NCBI RefSeq assembly: GCF_032854445.1 | Contig: NC_088299.1 | Location: 14,317,608 to 14,381,607 of the forward strand | Source of the DNA: Liolophura sinensis | Taxonomy: Eukaryota > Mollusca > Polyplacophora > Chitonida > Chitonidae | DNA: 64,000 bases | Direction: 5' to 3' | Shown here: positions 43,206-56,349 of the stretch, piece after piece | Position numbering within the stretch: the stretch's first letter is position 1 | How the letters are laid out: every line of letters starts with the position of its first letter | Translations under genes and position numbers: made by a program | The notes under the pieces: generated by a model | What the model was told of the DNA's origin: nothing | Database searches by the model: none | Seen by the model: the letters and a program-made list of their open reading frames with translations, nothing else

Positions 43206-45049
43206 TCACCAGTCTGACAGAAAACACTAAGATGAAGTGTATGCCAGATCAAAGACTATTAACCACTGTCCAGGAAAATATTTTGACTTATTTGTTTAGA
43301 TACAACGGTGACATTGTAAAAATCGAAGACATTTAACTCCGTCAGAAAACTTCTTAAAAAAATAACGGTATTAACGATTTTATGTATGTAATCCATTGCT
43401 TTTGTTTTTGGTCGGTGGCACGTGTAAATTATAAAACAACGCGGACTCATGCTGCGAGTACTGCTATAGAAGGTCTTAAGCCGTCCATGTTCGCACTGAG
43501 GGTGTGAAATACCGTCACTTTAAAATGTAAATTTAAGCCATGGTATACATTCCACCGATCCATCAGAGTGTTAATAAAGTATTCAAAAACCTCAACCTCT
43601 TTCAATACTGATGGATGTAATACTGTATTTACGATAGGTCTATTATATACTACATGTGCTGAGATCCGACCGTGTAAACTCCATGCAACTCAAACGACCG
43701 ACTTCTGTTTTATCGAATTCATCTACACATGTATAAATTCAAACGCCGGTATTTTGAGAGATGCTGGCCTAGATAATAAGGTGATACAGTGATACAAGGG
43801 TCATTTGGTGTGAAATTCTGACGGGGGGATTCCCGAGGTTATACACCTGTTGAATATTTACGTCGCCGGTTAGGAAACTTTGTTATGTACCCGCATTTTG
43901 GAAACATGTCAGTGTTCTTATAAACGAGGATAGAAGCTTATATAATACAATTGTGTGTATGTATACACCACGTACGCAGCGATTTTAACTCGTATTTGCG
44001 GAAATTGCAAATATACTTAGCTTACAATAATTTAATCCAACTCCTTGTTTGCTTGATTATATAGCTTGTATTATCTTGATTGAAATCATCTTTTTATGTG
44101 TATTAAAGATAGACAGGCTTCCTCTCTTAACCCCTATCTGTTATACGCGTGATAGAACAACGTTAGTTGTAGACTGCTGTACATATAACTTTACAGAGAA
44201 TGAAGGTACAGGGCTGTATATATAGACATATACAAGGGATGCATGTGGAAGTGTTTGTACAGCAGATTACACAGCATTTGTATCTGATGTTTGAGTTCTA
44301 AAGAAACAATCATACAATTGTAGAGTGAACGTACAAACGTGCGGTTTCCTCCCACAGTAATGCTGGCCGCTGTCATATAACTGAAGTATTCATGACATAA
44401 AACACCAGTTAAATGAATAAATAAATTGTAGAGTGCTATGGCAATCTGCGGATATTCGTCGATTTATGCCCAATTTCCCTCCACCATAATGGTGGCCGCC
44501 ATCCTATAAGTGAACTATTCTTGAGTATACGCCTGACAACACCGATCAAATAAATAAATGAAATAAATACAGTTGCACAGCACATGTATTATGCATGCAT
44601 TATTAGCTGTGACCGTGTTAGTGATATCTTCCACTCATAAACCACACAGAAATAAAAAATGATTGAGCACGACGTTCAACACCAATAAAATAAATAAATA
44701 AATAAATAAATAATAAATGGGTGGGATTCGAATCAATTTGCTCGTAACAATTCTGATTAAAGTTGATTTATAGATTTACCATGCACGTCATAAAAATATG
44801 TCTGTGGGTGTTTAAGTCTGTTTTTATCCACTCTTCTACTTAAATAATTTATGTTTTATTTTTGGTTTTAATATTTTTTTTAAAAAAAGGTATCATGCAA
44901 ATGTTTCTAAAATGCATGTCCACAGTAATAAGTAATTTGATATCCGGGGTGCTCTGAGTTAACAGCTGACATTTCAACATTTTAAATTTTGCTGATACAC
45001 AAACCTAACGGCATGTGTAATTTCGTCACAGCACTTTAATGTATTACAG
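43206..45049. other. intergenic with SINE-B fragments
   Basis: No gene recognised. Truncated reverse SINE-B copies occur at about 44345-44430 and 44478-44572, both ending in a (AAAT)n-type tail; a third tail with (AAATA)n lies at about 44665-44718. Confidence 0.5.
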
Positions 45050-45265
45050 AATTTGGGTTTATAATGCGTGTATTACTGAATTTGGGTTTATAATGCTCGC
45101 ACTACTGAATTTGGGTTTATAATGCGCGTATTACTGAGTTTGGGTTTATAATGCGCGCGTTACTGAATTTGGGTTTACAATGCGCGCACTACTGAATTTG
45201 GGTTTACAATGCGCGCACTACTGAATTTGGGTTTATAATACGCGTACTACTGAATTTAGGATGAC
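45050..45265. repeat. 26-bp minisatellite, about 8 copies
   Basis: Unit TACTGAATTTGGGTTTATAA plus TGCGCG. Degenerate echoes (TTTATAATGC) continue to about 45420. Confidence 0.9.
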
Positions 45266-47849
45266 AATACCGTATAACTTAATGTATAATACCCGTTTAT
45301 AATCTTCTTAGGTCAGTAACTGACATTGAATTTATAATGCATGTTACATGCATGCAGGTACATGTTTTTACTTACATTATTTTCTAGTTTATAATGCACG
45401 TATAGGTAACTTTAAATCTATAATATATACGTGGATTTTGTAATATCATACAAGCTTTACTGACCTTAGATGAGGTTTTGCTGACTTCGAACACTGAACT
45501 TTTCCCCTGGCTCGGAAGTTTACATTTCAAATGTAGGTCTGTTCCTAATTATGGGAGACCTAGCGAAAAACATTGCCGGTGACCCATTCATGACTTGGTG
45601 TTTACAGGGTAGGTGATGTATTACACAATGGCCGAAAAAAACCTCCCACCCCCACCCCCCTCCCACCAGGTATTTGGAATTTTTGTCAATAAAGCCAGGG
45701 TTATATAGTTCCTGTTTTCAAAATACGATAGGACTTCGGTTGTTCGACCAGCTTCACCGACACATAATACACGAAACACCGGAATATATATTCACATGCA
45801 AGTAGACAAAATAGATGAATTCCCACGGTATATGGAATGTGTACTACTCTCATGGAGTCGCCAGTTGATGAGTTGACCTTACAGGCTGGGAACTAGACCA
45901 AGGAACTTTGGCCTGTTTTGGAGGTCTTGGGGCAGGAAAGCGTGTCTCTGTTTTGTAGAAATACATCCACTTAGTTGTCCAAGCGTTCAAGAGGCTTACA
46001 AAGTGAGGTGTAAAAAAGTGGAACATAACGTAAATATTGATGTAAACTGCGATGTTACATCACAGCGAACTTGTTGATTAAAACAAAGAATGCAACAGCA
46101 ATCCTGTGTTTAGACAGAGCTGTAGGACATATCCTCAAAATCTGTTTCAACAAGGAAATATGCTGCAACTTTTTCTGTAGTTATTGTTATAGACTCACGC
46201 ATGCGCTGTGACATGAAACAGGGATGTCAAAAAACAACGTACAGATCCGTTTCCTCAGATGAATTCAGTATACTCCAGTTGTCCAGAAATTTCCAGGCTT
46301 ATCTTTTCCCATGGCTCTCATTGACTCATTTGAATAAAGCGTTGCTCTCCATCGCTGCAGCCGATCTGTTCCTGACCAAGAAGAGCGCCAGCTCGAAAAC
46401 AGATTCGGCTGAGGCTTTGAGTCAGGTGGTTTGCATGATACCTGGCGAAAGACATGCAACTATTTCATTGTTGAAAACTGCTTTCAGTCTATATGGTGGT
46501 ATCTGTCAGTAATTTTGACGAAATGTTGAAAGTTTCTCTTTCATTTTTATAGAAGTGTCTAAGTTTGATAATGCTTTAATGTATTCTGTTGGTTTTGGTA
46601 ACGCTGATTCCGCATCTGCTTTTGGATTTTGACTATCTTTGTAACTTTTGAAGTATGGTCAAAAACGTTTTTTAGTCGCTTAATTTTAATGGCCTGTATT
46701 TAGAGAGGTACGAAAGTTACAAACCTGAAACTTGCACCAAATTGTAGCCAAAGACATGTAGTTTCTGGTGCACGTCTACGGATTTGAGCTACTGTCTATT
46801 TATACTTCTCTCGCTGGAAATAATTAAATGACATCACCATACTACAGAAATAGAAATATAAGCCTGTGCATTTAACACAGACTTGGAGGTAACTGTGTAT
46901 TATTGTACATGTGCTGCAGGTAACCTACACCATATATCGGCCACCTGTCACTTATACCGAGAAATGAACAACTCTCCCTCCTCTTCACAATTATCAACGG
47001 AAAGTTTTCAATGCTTGCACGTAAAGCCAGCCCTGTTCGCAATGCCTCATGGTTAATTCTCTACAATCCCGGCGGTATTCCCCCATACCCTCGTGCTGTC
47101 AAGAAGTCCAAAACTATGGCGAAATATACGAAAAATATCTAATACCTAACCCAAATTTAAACCTTTAAAGAAATATCGCGGTTTCCAGTTTCTATTCAGG
47201 TCTAGACCTTACATGCCCGTAAGGAAGAGAAGGGCTTTGGGGTACCGTACAGGGTAGTAACAACGAAACCGAACGACATGGCTTGGACTGAGGATATCTT
47301 TTAAAGAAAACAACACACAACACCGCTTATTATTTCTAACTATTTAGACCAAAATTTCATATCTTCATAGTCTCCTAACATTTCCTGTCACCTACATGCA
47401 CTCTGTCCTCGCCCGCTCTCAAAACTGAACTGAGCGCAGGCAAACCAGATGGAACACTAGAGTGGGATGATTGCACACTTTGTGTCGAGCAACCTCAAAT
47501 GTACATTTTTAACCAGCTGCGGTGATCGCCAAGGCCTAACTCGATCAAGACGATGTGGGGGTTTTCAGCACGCATTGTATACGATATATGGTGGTATGGG
47601 GTTCAAACCCCGGTTGATTATGTTTTATTTTTGTCACGCTTTTGCTCCATGTTGCCTGTTTTTGTAAATACTGTTATAATTTGTACATACAGGTTGAATA
47701 TGTTGTATTTTCCATTGTCCATGTACTTCGGTAGTTAAATAAAGCTATTCGTCGTTATATATGTTAGCATCTGTTGGTAAACAGATGTTTTCCAAACCTT
47801 AATTTTTCCGATCATGGGAAATGTATTCAGTGCATTACTTTCACAGTGT
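45266..47849. other. intergenic, no supported gene
   Basis: A 103-codon frame at 46201-46512 has no splice signals or motif and is probably chance. Nothing else was recognised. Confidence 0.35.
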
Positions 47850-47935
47850 TTTTGTTTGTTTTTTTGTTTGTTTTTTTTTTTGTTTTGTTTTGTTTTTTGG
47901 TGTGTGTTTTTTTGTTTTGTTTTGTTTTGTTTTGT
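47850..47935. repeat. T-rich (TTTTG)n tract
   Basis: Mixed TTTG/TTTTG repeats with long T runs, immediately left of the 49-bp array. Confidence 0.9.
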
Positions 47936-48610
47936 TGAAAATTACCTAGAGGGCTTGCAGTCAGACATTATATGAATGAAATGTTGAAAATTCCTTATGA
48001 GGGCTTGCAGGCAGATATTATATTAATGGAATGTTGAAAATTACGTAGAGGGCTTGCAGTCAGATATTATATTAATGAAATGTTGAAAATTACCTAGAGG
48101 ACTTGCAGTCAGATATTATATGAATGAAATGCTGAAAATTCCTTATGAGGGCTTGCAGTCGGATATTATATTAATGAAATGTTGAAAATTACGTAGAGGG
48201 CTTGCAGTCAGATATTATATTAATGAAAGGTTGAAAATTACCTAGAGGGCTTGCAGTCAGACATTATATTAATGAAAGGTTGAAAATTCCTTATGAGGGC
48301 TTGCAGTCAGATATTATATTAATGAAATGTTGAAAATTACCTAGAGGGCTTGCAGTCAGATATTATATTAATAAAAGGTTGAAAATTACCTAGAGGGCTT
48401 GCAGTCAGACATTATATGAATGAAATGTTGAAAATTCCTTATGAGGGCTTGCAGTCAGATATTATATTAATGGAATGTTGAAAATTCCTTACCAGGGCTG
48501 TTGTCAGATGTTATATTAATGAAATGTTGAAAATTACCTAGAGGGCTTGTAGTCAGCTGTTATATTAATGAAATGTTAAAAGTTCCTTCCGAGGACTTGT
48601 AGTCAGATCT
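47936..48610. repeat. 49-bp minisatellite, about 14 copies, with 3-unit higher order
   Basis: Unit of GTTGAAAATT followed by CCTAGAGGGCTTGCAGTCAG and ATATTATATTAATGAAAT. Three variants (TACCTAGAG, CCTTATGAG, TACGTAGAG) succeed one another as A-B-C twice, then become irregular. Confidence 0.92.
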
Positions 48611-49555
48611 TATGTTAATCAATGCAATTACAGAAATGTTGTAACCCGACAAACGTGAATGTGAAACAGATTTTTTCATCAGCGATGAAGCCACGTGTAT
48701 GCAGATAGTGCAAGACAAGTTTGACTCCACAAGGATCAAGTCTAATTCTTCATTAATTTTATGGTATACGAAAACAGGTTTACGAAAAGTTGTCATGAAA
48801 CGTCTCTGAGATATTTGCACACAATAAATCAACCTACATGTTTCGCCCCATCCCCACTAAAAAAATGAGACGTTTAAAGAATTAGCGACAAGAATGCTTA
48901 TCATTTACTCTTGCAGTCTGTGAGTGAAAATAATTAATGCATGGGCCAGTCTTTTCAGTACACAAGCAACTATTTTATCTAGGCAATAAGTCTTTCTTCC
49001 GGTATTTTATTAAATGATTTCATTTGTTGACTTTTTTAACCCATTTATTTTTCTACAAACCGCCTTCGAACGATCCTCGGGATTTGGTTATACTGTCGTA
49101 ATCTGATAATTCTGTTTAAATGTACAGATATATGGTATAGGGATACATGTTTAAATGTACAGATATATTAATTTCCGGCGTAATTACACTGAAGGGGAGA
49201 GTAATTAATTTACACGAAAGAGAGATAAGTGGCGTTCTTGTTGACGGGTTGGGATTGGGCAAAAGGGGAATCAGAATTAAAACCCATATCCAATAGCTCA
49301 CACCGATGTACTTGCCTGAGTTGACCTCTCTTCAGCTGAGCCTAGCCCCGAGGTCATGAAGTGATCTTAGACTTAAGTAAAGATTTTTAAATGGCTTTAA
49401 AATTGTTAGTTTTACTTAACAAGGTCAAAATATTGCTTGACGACGTAACTTCTGGTTATTGTACAACAAATTTTAGCTAAAATAACAGAAAGGATGATAT
49501 TAAATTTAATGATTAAAATTTCGATTTAAGTCTAAGATGAGACTCTGACCTGCCT
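48611..49555. other. intergenic, nothing recognised
   Basis: AT-rich; a short internal duplication of TTTAAATGTACAGATATA occurs near 49115 and 49150. Confidence 0.35.
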
Positions 49556-49559
49556 TCAG

Positions 49560-50230
49560 CTAAGACTCTGACCCATTCTCCTCGGAGATTCTAACCTGTC
49601 TTCAGCTGAGACTGACCTGACTTCAGCTTAGACTCTGATCTGTCTTGAGCTGAGAATGACCTGACTTCAGCTTATACTCTGATCTGTCTTGAGCTGAGAG
49701 ACTGACCTGTCTTCAGCTGAGAATCTGGCCTATCTTCAGCTGAGAATCTGGCCTGTCTTCAGCTGAGAATCTGGCCTGTCTTCAGCTGAGAATCTGGCCT
49801 GTCTTCAGCTGAGAATCTGGCCCTGTCTTCAGCTGAGAATCTGGCCTGTCTTCAGCTGAGATCTGGCCTGTCTTCAGCTGAGAATCTGACCTGTCCTTCA
49901 GCTGAGAATCTGGCCTATCTTCAGCTGAGAATCTGACCTGTCTTCAGCTGAGAATCTGACCTGTCTTCAGCTGAGAATCTGTCTGTCTTCAGCTGAGAAT
50001 CTGGCCAGAATTCAGTGGAGAATCTGGCCTGTCTTCAGCTGAAAATCTGGCCTGTCTTCAGCTGAGAATCTGGCCTATCTTCAGCTGAGAATCTGGCCTG
50101 TCTTCAGCTGAGAATCTGGCCAGTCTTCAGCTGAGAATCTGGCCAGTCTTCAGCTGAGAATCTGGCCTGTCTTCAGCTGAGAATCTGGCCTATCTTCAGC
50201 TGAGAATCTGGCCTGTCTTCAGCCGAGAGT
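49560..50230. repeat. 23-bp minisatellite carrying CAGCTG in each unit
   Basis: About 28 copies of CTGTCTTCAGCTGAGAATCT plus GGC, with a few one-base indels. It begins in degenerate form from about 49320. Nearly every unit has the palindrome CAGCTG. Confidence 0.93.
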
Positions 50231-52640
50231 AACTTGTCATAGGCCTATACACTGTGCTGACGCTAATTATGGTAATGTATATATGTACAGTGAAGAACAA
50301 TTTTGATAAATTCCATCCCGGTGTTTCTGCATTTGTAGTTTTTTGTTATTCAGAAAAACGTGCTAGTGGCACCCACAACTGTTACAGGCAATCTGCTCCC
50401 GCCAACCAGGGCGTGCTCGCGCACGGTGTTCACCCTTCCTCCGTGCCTGAGCTGGGGAAAGCTTGACGGGCTGACGACAGACGTATCCTACCGTGTATAC
50501 CCTACTGAGCGTCAGACATTGATCAGGCCGGCGAGACAGACATTATCTGTAACCCGTGAAACCGCTTAATGAGGCGAGATAGTTAATTGTTACCTTAATC
50601 AGTTGTGCCTGGGTGTCAAAGTTTAGAAACACGTAGCAGGAGATTAGATAACGGCACGGGGGTGGTGTGAAGACAGAATAAAGGCCACTTGAGGGGGGTT
50701 GTGAGTTAAAGAGTGACTTATTACTTTTTGCACTTAGTATGGATTCCGTGCCACTGAATTGCCACAACATATCACAGGCCCACTAACTTAACCGCTCAAC
50801 TACCACGGAGATCCTTATGGAAAACTAGTGCTTCGTTTATTGGAAGCGACGTTCTACTGTATCTGCTATCACGACGATCACGTTCAAAGTTTATAGTTTG
50901 ATATAATGTTCCGTAATACTACGCCACTCAGTTTATGCTTATTGTCGAGATTGTCGTACAGTGTGGGCATACTGGGCATGTGAAGCCCTACAATACCGCT
51001 ATATCATTCACAGCCATTTAGATTATATGATGGATTGATGATTTACGCACTGGCATTTGGACTTTCTCTGTCTATCAGTATCTGTGTCTTGCGCAGACCG
51101 TAGTCATGATTTTGGATCCCACTTACATCAGTTTTTCGTTTCCACCATGACACCCAAAACCAAGACAAATGTAGTTGCACATAGGCATGCAGCTATATAG
51201 CCTTCTATTTACATGTAAACGGTTCGCTGTGCGCTTTTGAATTCGCCTGGTTTATAAAAACTTTCGTTTTTCTTGTTTCCATAAAAAAGGAGCGGATGGG
51301 ATGCTAATATCCATACGAGGCTGATAAACTTGCTTAATGAGATAGGATATATTGTATACGTTTGAGATATCATTCTGATCAAATGTAAACAATAACAGTT
51401 TTATATTACATATATGACAAGATACCAGAATTAGCACATAAATATGTGAGAATAAAATTATCTTGAATTTGTCTTGAAAAACATGCAGTGATTTTCTGAT
51501 GGGATTGCAACAGGCGTGAGATAAGCAATTCAGACAAATGGAAGTCATACCCCATGTAATGTCTATAGACACTCCCAGACAATTGACTAGCACCATGCTA
51601 GTCGTATCCCTGACCGACGATTGTAAACAGGTTGATTAATTGTCAATATATATATACTACGATTTATTCCAGTCAATTTTTCGCTAAAATCTGCAATCTA
51701 TGTCCGCGTGTCATATATAAGTGATTGATGGAGGATGACCACAAACAAATACATCATTTGTTTGACAGTGTCCACTTTAACCGCAGACATAGGGCGTTAA
51801 TCCTGAAGTGGCTACACGCACCGGCCACGAGACTCTACATGACAACACACATCACTGATTTATCGACTGATTTCTGATAATCACAGGACACAGCCGGATC
51901 TTGATCGATATCTCTCAGCAAACAGGAGAAAGGACACGCCCTCGGGGCTCAAACCGCTCCCCGGCCGTTAAGTTTGTGGTTGGCGAAATCTGCATATCTA
52001 ATTGGATTGTTGCTTGTAGGTAACCGCAAAGTTGAGGCTTGAAGACAAATGAAGCGAAACACAATCTGTACAAACTGCTTATGTGGTAAAGAGGAATGGG
52101 TATATATGTGGTCTATATCTAGTAACCAAACGGCACAGTTCTTATAATTATTTGAGCACTTGGTGTTCAAAGTCGCACTCATATAGCGGCTACGTTTATA
52201 GATCGAGAAATTGTAATAGTATAGGCCTATATACTCATGCATGTTCTCCGTGTCATAGAGGGCTCACCATGGGCCTGTACAGGTCACTGTTAGTTATCCG
52301 TACATGTATGCATATATAAACCGTGGAGAAAAAAGTAATAAAACAATACTTTGTATAATTTGATGGGCAGGTTTGATTAATTCTTTACATGTTTACAAGT
52401 TTTAATGGCGTATGTTTTCATTTTCGAGCACAGCCGACATATTGGAGTCAGTAAGGTTAAGACCACACATTCAGAAAACCGGAACGCCACCATGTTAACA
52501 ATTGACCAATTATCTTATGTGAGTTATTTCTATAAGCAAAGAATGCGGCTGTTTCCGCTGACTTCACGCGAATGCTGTTGCAATAAAAGCTCTTCAGTTT
52601 AATTGCTGTTTTTGTTTTTGATTTGATTGCATTTTTCGTC
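50231..52640. other. intergenic, no supported gene
   Basis: A frame near 50360-50569 (proline/arginine rich, acceptor-like TTGTTATTCAG at about 50353) is the only possible exon and is weak. Nothing else was recognised. Confidence 0.3.
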
Positions 52641-52646
52641 TTCCGG

Positions 52647-52803
52647 AGTTTGGTTGTCACATTGTCTATACCAGGTGATTTTAACAACTATGGTTGTCAC
52701 ATTGTCTATACCAGGTGATTTTAATAGCTATGGTTGTCACATTGTCTATACCAGGTGATTTTAACAGCTATGGTTGTCACATTGTCTATACCAGGTGATT
52801 TTA
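52647..52803. repeat. 40-bp minisatellite, 4 copies
   Basis: Unit TATGGTTGTCACATTGTCTA followed by TACCAGGTGATTTTAACAGC, nearly identical between copies, suggesting recent expansion. Confidence 0.93.
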
Positions 52804-53344
52804 AGGTGTAAAGGTTTGGATGGGAATTTCTTAATAAGGCTGGTTAAACTCTGTTTAGATCGCAAATAATGCTTGTACATTGCGGAAAGTGTTTACATAA
52901 ATTTTGTCCAGCAAAGAGGTAATCAGGAAATTCAGAGAGGGTGTGGAGTTGTATTATGAAAGATACCTGGATGTACACTAACAGTTGCAATGAAGGCTTT
53001 ACAGCTTCTATCCAGATATACATGCATACACGGGAGAAGATGATGCCTGGGAGAGGAAATGTTCAAGAGGAGGATAAATCAGTGGAGGCAGCGGGGAGGG
53101 GACGGGTTGGAGAAGATGTTCGGGCGTGGAGAGGGGAAGGTCGGTGTGTCATGGTCCTACATTAATAGTGTCTCTCACTGATCATTGCATTGCATGGTCG
53201 CTCCTCAGTTATGGGTAACTATCAAATCAACCATTGATGGCCTTCGTCAAGTGGTTATAGCATGCTAGCGCAGTACAATGACCCAGACTTCCTCTCCCAT
53301 CGCACGTGAGAAAGTCTGACAGCATCTGACTGATGGTCGTGGGT

Positions 53345-53450
53345 TTAGTCCGGTACCCTCCCACCATAATGCTATTCCTGAGTTCGGCGTTAAATACCAA
53401 TCATGTAAATAAATAAATACATAAATAAATTAATTAATAAATAAATAAAA
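53345..53450 (-). mobile_element. SINE-B fragment with AT-rich tail
   Basis: CCCTCCCACCATAATGCTAT, then an internal deletion, then ACCAATCATGTAAATAAATA and a long (AAAT)n tail. Confidence 0.6.
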
Positions 53451-53539
53451 TCAATTACTATTTTGTGAATTAAACATTTTAATTATAAACACTGAAAGAT
53501 CATTTATTCACGTGCGATATCATATTTCATACAGGAGCC

Positions 53540-53850
53540 AATCGACGACAACGAGGTCCTTGCGACATCACTGGTCATGGGCCGATCGGTTGCGACGAGA
53601 ACACAACGCGGGTCTTGCGACATTACTGGTCAGGAGCCGATTGGCTGCAACGAGAAGGGGACAACGAGGGATTTGCGACATCTCCGGTTACGGACCAATC
53701 TGCTGTAACGAGAGCGAGACAATTAACGAGGGACCTTCGACATCACTGGTCAAGGGCCGATCGGCTGTGACGAGAACGAGACAGTTAACGAGAGACTTGC
53801 GACACCACTGGTTATGGGCCGATTGGCTGCGACTACAACGTCCCAGTGAC
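53540..53850. repeat. degenerate ~55-60-bp tandem repeat, about 5 copies
   Basis: Each unit includes ACTTGCGACATCACTGGTCA-, GGGCCGATCGGCTGCGACGA- and GAACGAGACAATTAACGAG-like text. The open plus frame across it is a repeat artefact. Confidence 0.8.
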
Positions 53851-53929
53851 GATCCTCAAGTTCTATCAGTATGAATTTTAAAAAATACAAAATCCAAACG
53901 ACATCATTTTAATTTTACTTTTATTTTTT

Positions 53930-54480
53930 CGTGGACGGTGGTCAGTTTATTGGTGAAGGACATCGGAATGTCCGGGGTAAACCACTAGCACTTGATAAGT
54001 TACTGACGAACTTTCCCACGAGTGACGTACAGACGTACAGAAATTAAAATTGTGTCTTAGCAATGTTATCTCAAGACAAATGTGTCTAAATTTCAACTTC
54101 AGGTACCAACAACTGGGCATTATGACGAGGTTTTAAATTTTGACTTAAGTCACAGACGGCCTTGTGGAATCGACCTCAGAACCGTCGACCGCTTATTGTC
54201 ACCAAGGTGCCATGAAACCATAAGAACTGGGGAATCTACAATTTCCGGGTGCCCAAAGTTTTTGCCACTTCTATGGTGGCGGTTAGGAAGAAGACGGATT
54301 GCCCGAGGTAAACCACCGATATTTGGCAAATTTCGGACGAATTTTCTCCTGTGTGGCGTGCATTTTAGATACAAAGAACCCAACTGAGAGCAGTGAGGGC
54401 GTCGTGCAGGATCTAAAAATGCTCACTCGACCACGGCAGGGTTTGAACAAACACCGAAACTGAGCCCAGTATTTTAATCA
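53930..54480 (+). mobile_element. SINE-C copies, two tandem partial elements
   Basis: Both parts carry the CGGAATGTCCGGGGTAAACC-, AAGTTACTGACGAACTTTCC- and GAGTGACGTACAG-type sequence (53930-54050 and 54265-54480). The 54060-54175 part between them is the dispersed repeat shared with 18130-18345. Other SINE-C copies: 55617-55760, 57020-57310, 61358-61560. Confidence 0.6.
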
Positions 54481-54603
54481 CTGACAAGGACCCGCTACCT
54501 CTACTATAAAGAAGCAGAGCTATTGGTTGTATCCAAATTCATCTTATCGTTGTATATACCTAGAGCAGAAGTCCAAAAAATTATTCCCTCTCCTCAAACC
54601 TAG

Positions 54604-54822
54604 GTGGGATTCCTCAACGCTATTACAGCAGTACTCATCCCTTGTTCATTAGCTTGTTTGACAGTTAGATATCAGTGTCGCACGAAGAACATAACAAGCC
54701 AGACTGGCGACTATGTGAGAATGCCTAAAGTCGATTGGGCAGGGTTAACTTTGTCACAGACGACAAATGGCAAAATATACGTGTTAAGCTACACATTTAT
54801 ATTTTCAAAAACTATTTACTAA
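54604..54822 (+). CDS. candidate terminal exon: membrane segment plus short tail
   Basis: The acceptor CTCCTCAAACCTAG ends at 54603. The frame runs to TAA at 54822 and encodes a hydrophobic stretch (LNAITAVLIPCSLACLTV), then a basic and tyrosine-containing tail (RYQCRTKN, GDYVRMPKVDWAG). This is the pattern of a type I membrane protein end. No family recognised; no partner exon identified. Confidence 0.3.
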   Translation: MGFLNAITAVLIPCSLACLTVRYQCRTKNITSQTGDYVRMPKVDWAGLTLSQTTNGKIYVLSYTFIFSKTIY

Positions 54823-56349
54823 AACATCAACCTGTATTTTCGAATTCGCTTGAAATTGCTAAGGGACATCTGCGCATATTTATATATACATACATATATG
54901 TATAAAAATAAGTCACGTAGACGATAACAGAAAAACATAGACGAACAGGCTGAATTATTTAGGCGGGGCGTTTGAACACTGCATTTCAAAAAGTCATTTT
55001 TTAAGCTAAGCTAACCGTAGCCTACACACAAAATATGAGAGGTATGTCCTTGATAATATCAGACGCAAGCCCAAATTAGGGGATTGTGTGTAGAAGTATC
55101 GTATGATGTCAGTGTTCGGCCGTTCCTTATTCGCACTTGGAAACACTGCCCAGCTGAGATGGTTGACAATCCGACACGTTGATTGCCAGATGTACGCGTG
55201 TAGGGCCTGTCGGTTGTTGCCGTCTCGCGCAAGCACACGGGCGTACAGTGTGTCTACGTAACACACGCCTAAATGATACTTGTTTATGTTACCAACACCT
55301 GGTGTTGATGTTGTTTCCTTCACTTGCCCTACCTTGTGCGTCTGTTATGACTTAATTTCATGTTTAATCAGACGTATTTGTACACTGACATATTTTTTTT
55401 TCAAGGAATACGCGTTTAGTCATAATTTTTGTCTTAAAAACCATTCTCTTGAAAGCCACATAACTTTCTGTACCATTCATGTCATATTGCTATAGGTAAC
55501 AATGAACTAAGTACTCAATTTTGGTGTTTTTATAATTAAATCAAACAATATTCACGGTAACAGATATATCTAGAAATTATTAGCGTATTTTTTTCTTTAG
55601 TGTACGCACTTATATGATGGGGGTCAGATTTATGTCCGTGGGAACCGGAGTGTCCAAAGTAAACCACCGACCTACGGCAGATACCTGACAAACCTCTCGC
55701 ATAAAAGCCCCGACCGAAACAGTGAATGCTGGATTCGAGTCCGCGACCTCATTGGTCAGCGGCATATCGACTGTGAAGTGAACTCTTCATATGGAAATGA
55801 GTCAGCGTGTGGAAGAATTAGACTAGAAAGGGTTATGGTGGCATGTGGGAGTCAGCGTAGGCTTATACAACCATTGGCTGACCAATCATGAAACGAGTAT
55901 GAAGAAAGATCCCACGTGATTGGTCAGGATCCAGAAGCTGGGAACGCGTTGTTGCTTTCACATGTACACCTCGACGTGAATGACCCAGGCCCGTTGACAA
56001 ATCCCACTATATAAGCTATTAGCTTGTGGATTGAGTTTTAACACGTCAAATACTTACATGTACGCCCTATGTTCCATCAGTTATTGACAGTTTTGAACGA
56101 CCACATAAAAAACTAAAATCGAAGACTGAACGAAACATCAGATGGACATAGTTCGACTTCATGTGTAATCAGTATTTGTGGGTCATGCCCTGGGTATGGG
56201 GCATACTGCGATCCATCACCCCGGGCACTCCAATTACCTCCACCCATAAACCTGACCGCCGTCGCACAAGTGGAAGATTCCTGAGAACGCGAACGGTGTT
56301 AAAAACTAATAAATCCAACAATCCATTAATCTTGACGGAGGCATGAATG
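54823..56349. other. intergenic with SINE fragments
   Basis: No gene recognised. SINE-C at 55617-55760 (ACCGGAGTGTCCAAAGTAAA) and a decayed reverse SINE-B at about 56205-56325. Confidence 0.45.

Noticed and set aside
46201-46512. A 103-codon plus-strand frame
   Set aside because: No recognisable domain, no splice sites and no composition signal; probably chance.
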